Positions 6,865-12,503 of a stretch of 33,826 bases of DNA are shown piece by piece. The notes beneath the pieces were generated by a model. That model was not told the DNA's origin. It did no database searches and was given only the letters and a program-made list of their open reading frames with translations. Every line of letters starts with the position of its first letter. Positions within the stretch are counted from its first letter, which is position 1. The position numbers and the translations under genes were made by a program. Source of the stretch: a virus. The stretch is from the IMG/VR virus record IMGVR_UViG_3300029787_000177, positions 1 through 33,826 of that record. The stretch is one strand, 5' to 3'.

Positions 6865-7805
6865 TCAATGCTCCATGTTTTTTTTGCTAAGTCTATTATT
6901 TCTGGTACTTCATCTTTCCAGGTAAAGTGATCGAAGTCAGGTGGGTCAAGCAGCTCAAACAAATCTTCAACTGTTTCTGATCTGCGAAGCATTGTTTCAG
7001 TACGCTTGTGCATCTGACTGATTTGCTCCACACAATCAGCTAGGAAGTCATCGCTTAATTCATCGCTGTTGTTAGGTGTAAATACCTGACAGTCTGTTGC
7101 TGTGGCATAGACTAAGAAGGGCGGTCTATGGCCGTTTAAATGCCACCAGCCAGCCGTTTGATAGACGTTGTTCATATCATACATACCCGACAAATTTTTG
7201 GGCGTTGAAATAGAACGAAAGCCAGACTTGGTAGCTGGCGCATAGCTTGCCCACTTTGTTTTTAAATCACCACGCCTGCCATAATCAGGCTTTGTGAAAT
7301 GTGGGATCTCGTTCTTAGGCATCAGCCCTATAAAATCCACTTCACCGATAATCTGATTGTCCTGGCTCATGGCTTCTTTAAGACCTTCTACAGCCATTTT
7401 AATTGTGTCTGGGATATCTGTTTTGTAGCGATCAATAGATGCAATATCCGAATCAGTAAGATCAGCACCGCCGTAGGTTCTGGGCTTCCAGGTTTCGGCA
7501 TCTTTTAAGACACGCTCAAACGCCTCAGAAGGGTCAACAGGCTCAGCTCCATCAACGCCTAGTATCAGGTCAGCTCCTAGCTGCACTAGCTGCCCAGCCT
7601 TCATTTTGGGATTCTGTGATCTGTTCCAGCTATAAGCCTTGGCCTGCTCCCTAGAGGCTTCTGTGTTTTCTTTGTAAAGTTTGTCTATAAGAGGGCGCAG
7701 TATGACCTTGCTGAAGAGCTTGTCAGATCGACTGCCGGACTTAGGATTGCTGTGATGAAAGTAGCTAAACTTTTCTGCCCATTCTGGTACAGGATTGAGG
7801 CTCAT
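6861..7805 (-). CDS. PD-(D/E)XK exonuclease partner of ERF
   Basis: 314 aa. A conserved nuclease core lies in the middle: G-E-V-D-F-I-G (E155, D157) and, on the next strand, G-D-L-K-T-K-W (D180, K182), as in the Cas4/RecB/YqaJ-like exonucleases. The N-terminal helical part (SRSDKLFSKVILRPLIDKLY) and Trp-rich middle (WKPRTYGG) are variable. Such enzymes resect double-stranded ends to expose the 3' strand on which the annealing protein loads. It is the first gene of the left early operon, with GGGAG before the ATG and a promoter candidate about 20 bases upstream. It overlaps erf by 4 bp. Polarity of digestion cannot be read from sequence. Confidence 0.72.
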   Translation of the reverse strand: MSLNPVPEWAEKFSYFHHSNPKSGSRSDKLFSKVILRPLIDKLYKENTEASREQAKAYSWNRSQNPKMKAGQLVQLGADLILGVDGAEPVDPSEAFERVLKDAETWKPRTYGGADLTDSDIASIDRYKTDIPDTIKMAVEGLKEAMSQDNQIIGEVDFIGLMPKNEIPHFTKPDYGRRGDLKTKWASYAPATKSGFRSISTPKNLSGMYDMNNVYQTAGWWHLNGHRPPFLVYATATDCQVFTPNNSDELSDDFLADCVEQISQMHKRTETMLRRSETVEDLFELLDPPDFDHFTWKDEVPEIIDLAKKTWSIE

Positions 7806-7825
7806 GTGGATCTCCCTTTTCAGAG

Positions 7826-7903
7826 AGATTAATAAAATTAACGCAAAACGGCAAGTATTAAGTTAAGAAAATTTAAATTAATATGAAATTTGCGTTAAGT
7901 TAA
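7826..7903 (-). promoter_or_regulatory. Left operator/promoter region (PL-like)
   Basis: The spacer between repressor and exonuclease holds TTAACGCAAAACGGCAAG (7838-7855), almost identical to a motif right of the repressor (8611-8628), and TTTGCGTTAAGTTAA (7889-7903), which contains the inverted TTAACGCAA. A leftward promoter candidate overlaps the first: TTGCCG (7849-7854), 17 bp, TAATCT (7826-7831). Its -10 is weak. The arrangement (same operator sequence on both sides of the repressor gene, overlapping divergent early promoters) parallels lambda OL/OR. Repressor binding is inferred. Confidence 0.6.
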
Positions 7904-8535
7904 AGTTCAACAAGGCCACAATCTTCTGGACGCATCACTTCCATCAATAAAGTTGTTCCCCAAACAAACGAAGTTTCTTCCAACATATTGTTACTAAAAA
8001 TTGATTGGACACGATATGTGCCGTCGCGGTTCTCCCAAGGTATACAAATCCAAATCTGGCCTGTTACTAATTTTACAATCGCTTTTTTGCCATGAATTTT
8101 TGGGCATACTTTTGATTGCTGGACAGCTTTATTACTAAATAACATAAGTGAACCGTTAAGATGACGGTTGAGAGCTGTAAGATCTCTGCGAACATATGTT
8201 ATGTCCGACGGCAGATCAAAAGCGTTGTAAATATAGACTTTTGCCTGACTTGCATCGTGGACTTTGATCGTTCCATCGTTGTTTGACGTAAGATAAGAAT
8301 CATCTAAAATACCAAACATTTCGATAGGGTCTTTATCAATTAATATATCTTTCACGCTGCATTGTAATATCTTTGCGTAATCTTCTGCGTCTTTAAGATT
8401 TATTTTATACAACCCAGAAATTTGGCGTGATAACGACTGAGGCGTAATACCTTTCGCATGGGCCACTTGGATCTTTTTAAGACCAGATTGTTTAATCATT
8501 CTATTTAAATTTTCACCACTCATTTGCAATGTCAT
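7900..8535 (-). CDS. Phage repressor (cI-like), HTH plus LexA-like C-terminal region
   Basis: 211 aa from the ATG at 8535, preceded by AAGGAG at six bases; an upstream TTG extension is unlikely. An XRE-type HTH occupies about 5-60 (LNRMIKQSGLKKIQVAHAKG, then TPQSLSRQISG). The C-terminal half (GKKAIVKLVTGQIWICIPW...YRVQSIFSN) resembles the beta fold of S24/LexA repressors, but I see no Ser-Met-x-Pro or catalytic Lys context, so self-cleavage may be absent. It should silence both early operons through the operator repeats flanking the gene and is likely autoregulated from the promoter at 8591-8619. Repressor identity rests on HTH and position. Confidence 0.78.
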   Translation of the reverse strand: MTLQMSGENLNRMIKQSGLKKIQVAHAKGITPQSLSRQISGLYKINLKDAEDYAKILQCSVKDILIDKDPIEMFGILDDSYLTSNNDGTIKVHDASQAKVYIYNAFDLPSDITYVRRDLTALNRHLNGSLMLFSNKAVQQSKVCPKIHGKKAIVKLVTGQIWICIPWENRDGTYRVQSIFSNNMLEETSFVWGTTLLMEVMRPEDCGLVEL

Positions 8536-8578
8536 AATGTACTCCTTTACTATGGTCAACCACTGTTAATTAACGTAC

Positions 8579-8639
8579 TGCGTTAAGGTTATTATTTTTT
8601 TATATAAAACTTGACGCAAAAAGGCAAGCAATTTAAAAA
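8579..8639. promoter_or_regulatory. Right operator region with divergent promoters (PRM/PR-like)
   Basis: Leftward, towards the repressor: TTGCGT (8614-8619 on the minus strand), 17 bp, AATAAT (8591-8596), a good promoter. Rightward, towards the Cro-like gene, there are two candidates: TTGACG (8611-8616), 17 bp, TAAAAA (8634-8639), which would start at about the ATG and give a leaderless mRNA; or CTGCGT (8579-8584), 18 bp, TATAAA (8603-8608). The operator-like motif TTGACGCAAAAAGGCAAG (8611-8628) overlaps these, and CTGCGTTAAGG (8579-8589) carries the inverted half. Bound repressor or Cro would therefore compete with polymerase. Confidence 0.6.
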
Positions 8640-8644
8640 GAGTT

Positions 8645-8839
8645 ATGACACTTGAAGAATATCGACAGACAAAAGGTTGGTCTTACTCGCATTTAGCCAA
8701 GATGGTTGGCTGCTCTCACGCTACTGTCGCATCTCGATGGTGCAAGGGCGAGATGATACCAAAACCAAAACACATGGAGCAGATTTCTAAATTAACGAAT
8801 GGAGCTGTGAGTCCAAATGACTTCTACAAGCATGACTGA
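8645..8839 (+). CDS. Cro-like small HTH regulator
   Basis: 64 aa, essentially a single helix-turn-helix domain: EEYRQTKGWSYSHLAKMVG (helices 1-2) and SHATVASRWCKGEMIPKPKHM (recognition helix and turn), then a last helix ending in NDFYKH. Size, divergent orientation from the repressor and first place in the right early operon match Cro/YdaS-type regulators. The ribosome site is weak (AAGAG two bases from ATG), compatible with leaderless initiation from the promoter ending at 8639. It should counteract repressor at the shared operators. The 3' end overlaps the next gene by 23 bp. Confidence 0.7.
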   Translation: MTLEEYRQTKGWSYSHLAKMVGCSHATVASRWCKGEMIPKPKHMEQISKLTNGAVSPNDFYKHD

Positions 8840-9233
8840 GGATCAGCTACAGAAACAGGTTGCAGCCTATCTGCACGTTGCCTTGCCGGATGGCTCTATC
8901 TTTCATCACTCGCCAAACGAAGGCACACGCCATGTAAACTTCAAGATGAAGCTGAAGAGCTTTGGTACGCAATCAGGTTGGCCAGACATAGAAATCTTTT
9001 GCCCAGGCACAGCAACCATTTTCATAGAATTAAAAAGAGCCAAGCCCAAAGGTAAGCTGTCGTTTAACCAGGCACTGCTTAGAGATCAGTTTGAAAACCT
9101 TGGCTTGCATTGGGCCATGTGCTGCACACTCGATGAAGTGGTGGATTTCCTAAGCCCTATCGTCAGGCTCAAGGGCGGTACACGCTTCATAAACCTAGCC
9201 AAGAACGACAACACAGGCAGAAGGGTGCGATGA
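8817..9233 (+). CDS. VRR-NUC domain nuclease
   Basis: 138 aa. The VRR-NUC fold is recognised from an N-terminal helix (EDQLQKQVAAYL), H-H-S-P-N-E-G, then G-W-P-D-I (D57), I-F-I-E-L-K (E71, K73) and a downstream helix with conserved Gln (SFNQALLRDQF). These residues form the PD-(D/E)XK active site of the small stand-alone phage type. VRR-NUC proteins act on branched or junction DNA, and small phage versions are thought to resolve recombination or packaging intermediates. The start may be 8817 or the ATG at 8832, both overlapping the Cro-like gene. It overlaps the methyltransferase start by 4 bp. Confidence 0.85.
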   Translation: MTSTSMTEDQLQKQVAAYLHVALPDGSIFHHSPNEGTRHVNFKMKLKSFGTQSGWPDIEIFCPGTATIFIELKRAKPKGKLSFNQALLRDQFENLGLHWAMCCTLDEVVDFLSPIVRLKGGTRFINLAKNDNTGRRVR

Positions 9234-10339
9234 TGGCTCATGTGGATCTCTGCTCTGGTATAGGCGGCTTTGCACTTGGCTTTGAGTGGGCAGGGCTGAG
9301 CAAGCCTGTTCTATTCTGTGACATTGAGCCTTGGTCTAGGAAGATACTTAAAAAGCATTGGCCTGATGTGCTGATATGCGAAGATGTAAAGGAGTTAGCA
9401 GATGACCCAGATCGATATGTTCCCAGACTTGATTGGTCAAACACAATTGTCAGCGGCGGCTACCCATGCCAAGCCTTTTCAGTCGCAGGCAGGCAAAAAG
9501 GCTGGGAAGATCCTAGAGCAATCTGGCCGTGGCTGTTTAAACTTGTTGCACTCAAAAGACCAAAGTTCTGCGTTTTTGAAAATGTTACTGGTCACATTGC
9601 CTTGGGCCTCGATAAGGTCATCCATGATTTGGAAGGTGAAAACTACTCCGTCACAACGCTTATTATTCCAGCTAGTGCAGTCGGTGCGCCCCACAAGCGA
9701 GAGCGGCTCTGGATTATTGCACACTCCAACAGCAACAGCCAATCAGATGTCACCAAGCATGAACAAGAGCGGTTGGTGGCCGACACCGAGAGCAGCAAGC
9801 GGTGGCCCAGGCAAGAACCCAAACAACAAAAGGGGGATGCACCAAGGCAATCCATTAGCAACGGCAGTAGCAATGTGGCCGACACCAACAACACAAGAAA
9901 TAGAGCATCCAAACATGAAACTGAGCAAGACAGGCAGACGGCTGACGAAGGACGGCAAGAACAGCCACAGTCTGAATTTAGCCGACAGCGTAACAATGTG
10001 GCCGACACCGAGAGCAGGGTTGGAAAAGCACTCAACGAAAGATGCTTATTGGAACAATCGCATACAGAAGGGCAGACAAACAGACATTCAGATGGAAGTT
10101 TACAAGCAAGAGCAATCGGGCAGCCTCAACCCAGAATGGGTGACCTGGCTGATGGGCTATCCACGGGGATGGACAGATTTGGAAAGCACGACGGATTTGA
10201 AGTAGAGCCTAGCGATATTCCTAGAGTTGCGTCCGGCATTAAGGACAGAGCCAATAGGCTCAAGGGCTTGGGTAACGCCATTGTGCCAGGTATTGCAATG
10301 CAGATTGGCTTAGCCATTAAGGAGAGCCAATGGAAGTAA
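9230..10339 (+). CDS. DNA cytosine-5 methyltransferase
   Basis: 369 aa. Motif I is DLCSGIGGFALG (6-17, AdoMet binding). Motif IV is G-G-Y-P-C-Q-A-F-S with catalytic C80. Motif VI is E-N-V (117-119), motif VIII is H-K-R-E-R-L-W (155-161), and motif X is G-N-A-I-V-P (348-353). All catalytic elements are present. The region between VIII and X (about 165-335) is polar and low in complexity, with three VADT repeats, where the target-recognition domain should lie. The enzyme would methylate phage DNA, probably for protection from host restriction; no partner endonuclease is seen. A second long ORF is nested in the +1 frame (9402-10205). Confidence 0.9.
   Translation: MMAHVDLCSGIGGFALGFEWAGLSKPVLFCDIEPWSRKILKKHWPDVLICEDVKELADDPDRYVPRLDWSNTIVSGGYPCQAFSVAGRQKGWEDPRAIWPWLFKLVALKRPKFCVFENVTGHIALGLDKVIHDLEGENYSVTTLIIPASAVGAPHKRERLWIIAHSNSNSQSDVTKHEQERLVADTESSKRWPRQEPKQQKGDAPRQSISNGSSNVADTNNTRNRASKHETEQDRQTADEGRQEQPQSEFSRQRNNVADTESRVGKALNERCLLEQSHTEGQTNRHSDGSLQARAIGQPQPRMGDLADGLSTGMDRFGKHDGFEVEPSDIPRVASGIKDRANRLKGLGNAIVPGIAMQIGLAIKESQWK
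9402..10205 (+). CDS. Nested +1-frame ORF inside the methyltransferase gene
   Basis: 267 aa, wholly inside the methyltransferase gene. AAAGGAG (9388-9394) lies exactly seven bases before its ATG. The sequence resembles phage proteins I recall as separate hypothetical or methyltransferase-associated ORFs: MTQIDMFPDLIG start, FQSQAGKKAG, SSMIWKVKTTPSQRLLFQL, several W-P-T-P/T-P-T repeats, and the ending SLNPEWVTWLMGYPRGWTDLE. The TGGCCGACACC repeat encodes WPTP here and VADT in the methyltransferase. Either a real dual-coding gene or a family made of out-of-frame translations; function unknown. The 804-nt open length plus a good ribosome site favour translation. Confidence 0.5.
   Translation: MTQIDMFPDLIGQTQLSAAATHAKPFQSQAGKKAGKILEQSGRGCLNLLHSKDQSSAFLKMLLVTLPWASIRSSMIWKVKTTPSQRLLFQLVQSVRPTSESGSGLLHTPTATANQMSPSMNKSGWWPTPRAASGGPGKNPNNKRGMHQGNPLATAVAMWPTPTTQEIEHPNMKLSKTGRRLTKDGKNSHSLNLADSVTMWPTPRAGLEKHSTKDAYWNNRIQKGRQTDIQMEVYKQEQSGSLNPEWVTWLMGYPRGWTDLESTTDLK
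9777..10017 (+). repeat. In-frame repeat TGGCCGACACC within methyltransferase/nested ORF
   Basis: TGGCCGACACCGAGAGCAG occurs exactly at 9777-9795 and 9999-10017, and the core TGGCCGACACC also at 9876-9886. Spacings of 99 and 123 bases are multiples of three, so both reading frames repeat: VADTES in the methyltransferase and WPTPRA in the nested frame. Repeats this exact over dispersed positions suggest duplication or recombination within the target-recognition region. Confidence 0.8.
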
Positions 10340-10509
10340 CAAGCTATGCAGTAATGATCCTCATGCAGTTCAGCTCCCTGGAAGCCTGCGAGGCTTACGC
10401 CATGAACCTTAACCATCACGACAAATGCGTAAAAATTATTAGCTACGAAGAACCAAGCAACGAAAGACCGCTGAAGCGGCCAGACATAATCGAAGGGATG
10501 AAGATATGA
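10330..10509 (+). CDS. Small phage protein (59 aa)
   Basis: 59 aa, too short for most ORF callers. It starts inside the end of the methyltransferase gene with GGAG five bases upstream and ends overlapping the ATG of the next gene (ATATGA). N-terminal EVTSYAVMILMQF is hydrophobic; then SLEACEAYAMNLNHHDKCVKI, a helix with two cysteines and a His pair; the C-terminus is charged. The pattern resembles short secreted or membrane-near phage proteins, but I do not recognise a family. Overlap on both sides and the ribosome site support a real gene of the right early operon. Confidence 0.55.
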   Translation: MEVTSYAVMILMQFSSLEACEAYAMNLNHHDKCVKIISYEEPSNERPLKRPDIIEGMKI

Positions 10510-10739
10510 AAATAAGTATAGCTGAAGAGTTTGCGCTAAAGCCCATAGGTAATGGCGCATATAGAAGTAACAAGATAGATCCACAATCTGTAGCCAAGCA
10601 TTACATCCAGTATCGGATGAGTAATTACTGGACGCTTCTTGATATTGCTACAGCATCAAATTTTGAGCTGCCGTTTGGCAAGACCAAGTGGACAAAAAAG
10701 CTGCTTACAGATGCCTGCGTTGAATGGCTCACCAAATGA
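10506..10739 (+). CDS. Hypothetical early protein (77 aa)
   Basis: 77 aa, unrecognised. Hydrophilic and mixed in character, with a central segment (KIDPQSVAKHYIQYRMSNYWTLLDIATASNF) suggesting two helices, and a Lys/Trp-rich end (KTKWTKKLLTDACVEWL). It could be a small DNA-binding or adaptor protein, but no motif decides. Both ends overlap neighbours (ATGA junctions). GAAGGGATGAAG upstream supplies a ribosome site. Its place between the methyltransferase group and the PP-loop enzyme says only that it is early. Confidence 0.5.
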   Translation: MKISIAEEFALKPIGNGAYRSNKIDPQSVAKHYIQYRMSNYWTLLDIATASNFELPFGKTKWTKKLLTDACVEWLTK

Positions 10740-11560
10740 ACCTAAACGCTCAGTCTAATCCTTACACGTTGCCAGAAGGTAATGTGCTAATAAGTTTTAG
10801 TGGTGGGCGTACAAGCGGCTATATGTTGCATCAGATCCTTGCTGTGAACGGTGATTTACCAAAGCGTTGCAAAGTTGTGTTTGCTAATACAGGGCGTGAA
10901 ATGCCAGAAACGTTAGACTTTGTGCAAGAATGCAGTCAGCGGTGGCAAGTGCCTGTGACTTGGCTAGAATACAGAAAACAAATGCCTAAGTTTGTAACTG
11001 TGAATCATAACTCTGCGAGTCGAAATGGTGAGCCATTTTCTGAGTGTATCGATAGCGTAACAAAATTTAGGTATCTTCCTAATCAAGCGCAAAGATTTTG
11101 TACTCAGCAAATGAAAGTTTTGACTATCAAAAGATATTTAGTAAGCCAAACATGGAAACAATGGACAAACACTATAGGCATTCGTGCAGATGAGGCTCAC
11201 AGAGTAAAACCATCAACAGATAATAGGTGGACAAATTGGTCACCATTAAACGATGCAATCGTGTCGGTGCATGATGTTCAAAGGTTTTGGAAGCAACAAC
11301 CATTTGATTTGAAAGTTACACCAGGATTTGGAAATTGCGATGGTTGTTTTTTAAAATCAGAAGCAACTCTTGCAGCTGTGTGGCGTGAACACCCACATCG
11401 AATGAAGTGGTGGTCTGACATTGAAAATACAGTTGGTTCTAAATTTCATAAAAACAGAACATACAAACAAATAGGCGATTTCGTTAGCCGTCAAGGCGAT
11501 TGGATCTTTGACGATGAAGCATACCTTTGCCAGGCAAATGATGGGGAGTGTACAGGATGA
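10736..11560 (+). CDS. PAPS reductase-like PP-loop protein
   Basis: 274 aa from the ATG overlapping the previous stop (ATGA); an in-frame ATG at 10724 is an alternative. It has the PP-loop S-F-S-G-G-R-T-S-G close to the N-terminus, then F-A-N-T-G-R-E-M-P, and G-I-R-A-D-E in the middle, a motif of the PAPS reductase/DndC family. Cysteines in R-F-C-T, N-C-D-G-C-F and near the C-terminus could bind an iron-sulfur cluster, as in DndC-type enzymes. The ECGLH motif of true PAPS reductases is absent. It probably adenylates a substrate in a sulfur or nucleotide reaction; DNA or tRNA modification is an inference from the nearby methyltransferase. Confidence 0.72.
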   Translation: MNLNAQSNPYTLPEGNVLISFSGGRTSGYMLHQILAVNGDLPKRCKVVFANTGREMPETLDFVQECSQRWQVPVTWLEYRKQMPKFVTVNHNSASRNGEPFSECIDSVTKFRYLPNQAQRFCTQQMKVLTIKRYLVSQTWKQWTNTIGIRADEAHRVKPSTDNRWTNWSPLNDAIVSVHDVQRFWKQQPFDLKVTPGFGNCDGCFLKSEATLAAVWREHPHRMKWWSDIENTVGSKFHKNRTYKQIGDFVSRQGDWIFDDEAYLCQANDGECTG

Positions 11561-11658
11561 ATACAAACAGCAGATTTTTTAATTTATGGGTGGATAAACG
11601 CCCTTGGTGGAACAAAATGTGGACTCAAATCACGAAGGGTATTGACAGATGGTTTTGA
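11557..11658 (+). CDS. Trp-rich micro-protein (33 aa)
   Basis: 33 aa starting in an ATGA overlap with the PP-loop gene; GGGGAG lies about eight bases upstream. Five of 33 residues are tryptophan (FFNLWVDKRPWWNKMWTQITKG...WF), with a net basic charge, suggesting an amphipathic peptide that may lie on membranes or bind a protein groove. No family recognised. It ends just before the AT-rich repeat region. Overlap and ribosome site support translation; function unknown. Confidence 0.45.
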   Translation: MNTNSRFFNLWVDKRPWWNKMWTQITKGIDRWF

Positions 11659-11848
11659 GTTACAGTATTCGTCAGAAGTCAGCTTACACATATAAGCTAA
11701 TATATATTAGCTTACCGTCTATATTGTGCTTAACAAGATATGCTTACATAATAAATAATATATTTAAAAAAAATATAAGCACTAAGAAAGAAGATAAGCA
11801 CTCCACTTTGAGCTTATCTATATTAGCTTATATACTGGGAAGCTACTA
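11659..11848 (+). repeat. AT-rich region with GCTTA/TAAGC iterons and a 22-bp palindrome
   Basis: 190 bp without a convincing gene. GCTTA or its complement TAAGC occurs nine times: 11682, 11693, 11710, 11728, 11742, 11776, 11795, 11812 and 11826. Two of them form the arms of a perfect 22-bp palindrome (11693-11714, centre TATATA). TATAAGCAC/GATAAGCAC and TTAGCTTA recur as longer forms. The density and AT content fit a replication origin with iterons or a multi-site operator just upstream of the putative late regulator. A 66-codon frame runs through it but mirrors the base composition. Role is inference. Confidence 0.6.
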
Positions 11849-12247
11849 ATGGGTAGCTACTCTATCACAGATCTCGATGATTTGTTTTCTGAGGCTGCGG
11901 AAACAGAGCGCAGGCTTCCGGCTGCGGTTAGGAAGCAAAAGATGGCAAGTTGGCCAGAGTATCTACGGGATTGGAAAAGCTACGGCTGGCAAGATTATAC
12001 GCCACGACTTTCACCAGCAACGACCAAAGCTGTTGATAGATTTGAGTTAGCTTTAGATCTTGGCATCAAGCATATGGACAAGGACGATAGAGCTTTAGTT
12101 TGGCTTGTATGCCATAGTGGAGCGTTTAACGAGCGTGGTCCTCGATGGACCAAGATTGGCAGAGCAATGGGCCTAGAGCGTAGGATTGTAAAGCGAAGAT
12201 ATGAACAGGCAATCATTAGGCTTTACTACAAGCTATTACATTCCTAG
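11849..12247 (+). CDS. DUF6362-like protein, candidate late-gene regulator
   Basis: 132 aa. The layout matches the DUF6362-type family known from alphaproteobacteria and their phages: a polar N-terminus, a W-P-E-Y-L-R-D-W...Y segment (about 35-50), then L-x-x-D-D-R-A-L-V-W-L and a C-terminal helix-turn-helix-like stretch (WTKIGRAMGLERRIVKRRYEQAI), similar to sigma region 4 and small antiterminators. It is the last early gene, immediately before the long leader and terminase genes, the place occupied by Q-type or activator proteins in other temperate phages. A role in switching on late transcription is inference. GGGAAG upstream of the ATG. Confidence 0.55.
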   Translation: MGSYSITDLDDLFSEAAETERRLPAAVRKQKMASWPEYLRDWKSYGWQDYTPRLSPATTKAVDRFELALDLGIKHMDKDDRALVWLVCHSGAFNERGPRWTKIGRAMGLERRIVKRRYEQAIIRLYYKLLHS

Positions 12248-12503
12248 AAAAAAATGCAGCCTCAAATTAAATAACTGTTGACTGAATGCCTGAAAGGACT
12301 CACATTCTGGATATAATCGGCAGATAGTGTCTGCCAAGCTCCCAAAATTCATGTTCCTCCCAGAACTGCTACGCCTCGTAGCATAAACTTGTAGCCAGGT
12401 TATAGCTGAGTACCAATATCATAGCAGATGGTGCGTCACAGGACAGCCGTAGCCTGGTTATTTTTTAGGTATCACCATGTTTAAACGAATAAAGGATTGG
12501 CTT
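12248..12503 (+). promoter_or_regulatory. Late leader: promoter candidate and hairpins
   Basis: A gene-free spacer of about 250 bp before the terminase cassette. A consensus -10 TATAAT (12312-12317) has no good -35 at normal spacing, so it may need an activator. Directly after it lies a perfect hairpin, GGCAGA (12319-12324) with TCTGCC (12330-12335), and further on TGCTACG (12367-12373) with CGTAGCA (12377-12383), loop of three. GTAGCCAGGTTAT and GTAGCCTGGTTAT form a near-direct repeat (about 12392 and 12449), the second ending in a T-run. This could be a Q-type pause/antitermination site or a structured RNA. Confidence 0.45.

Noticed and set aside
7800-9250. 15-nt identical sequence GCTCATGTGGATCTC at 7800-7814 and 9236-9250
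   Set aside because: One copy is the start region of the exonuclease gene on the minus strand, the other codes for the methyltransferase start. About one such pair is expected by chance in a window of this size.
9643-10035. Minus-strand frames across the methyltransferase (130 and 71 codons)
   Set aside because: Leu/Ser/Cys-rich shadows of the repeated coding region; no ribosome site and no family pattern, unlike the plus-strand nested frame.
11649-11849. 66-codon open frame across the AT-rich repeat region
   Set aside because: Its residues (Ile, Tyr, Leu, Lys, Asn) mirror the local AT content, it starts inside another gene without a ribosome site, and the DNA is dominated by the GCTTA repeats.
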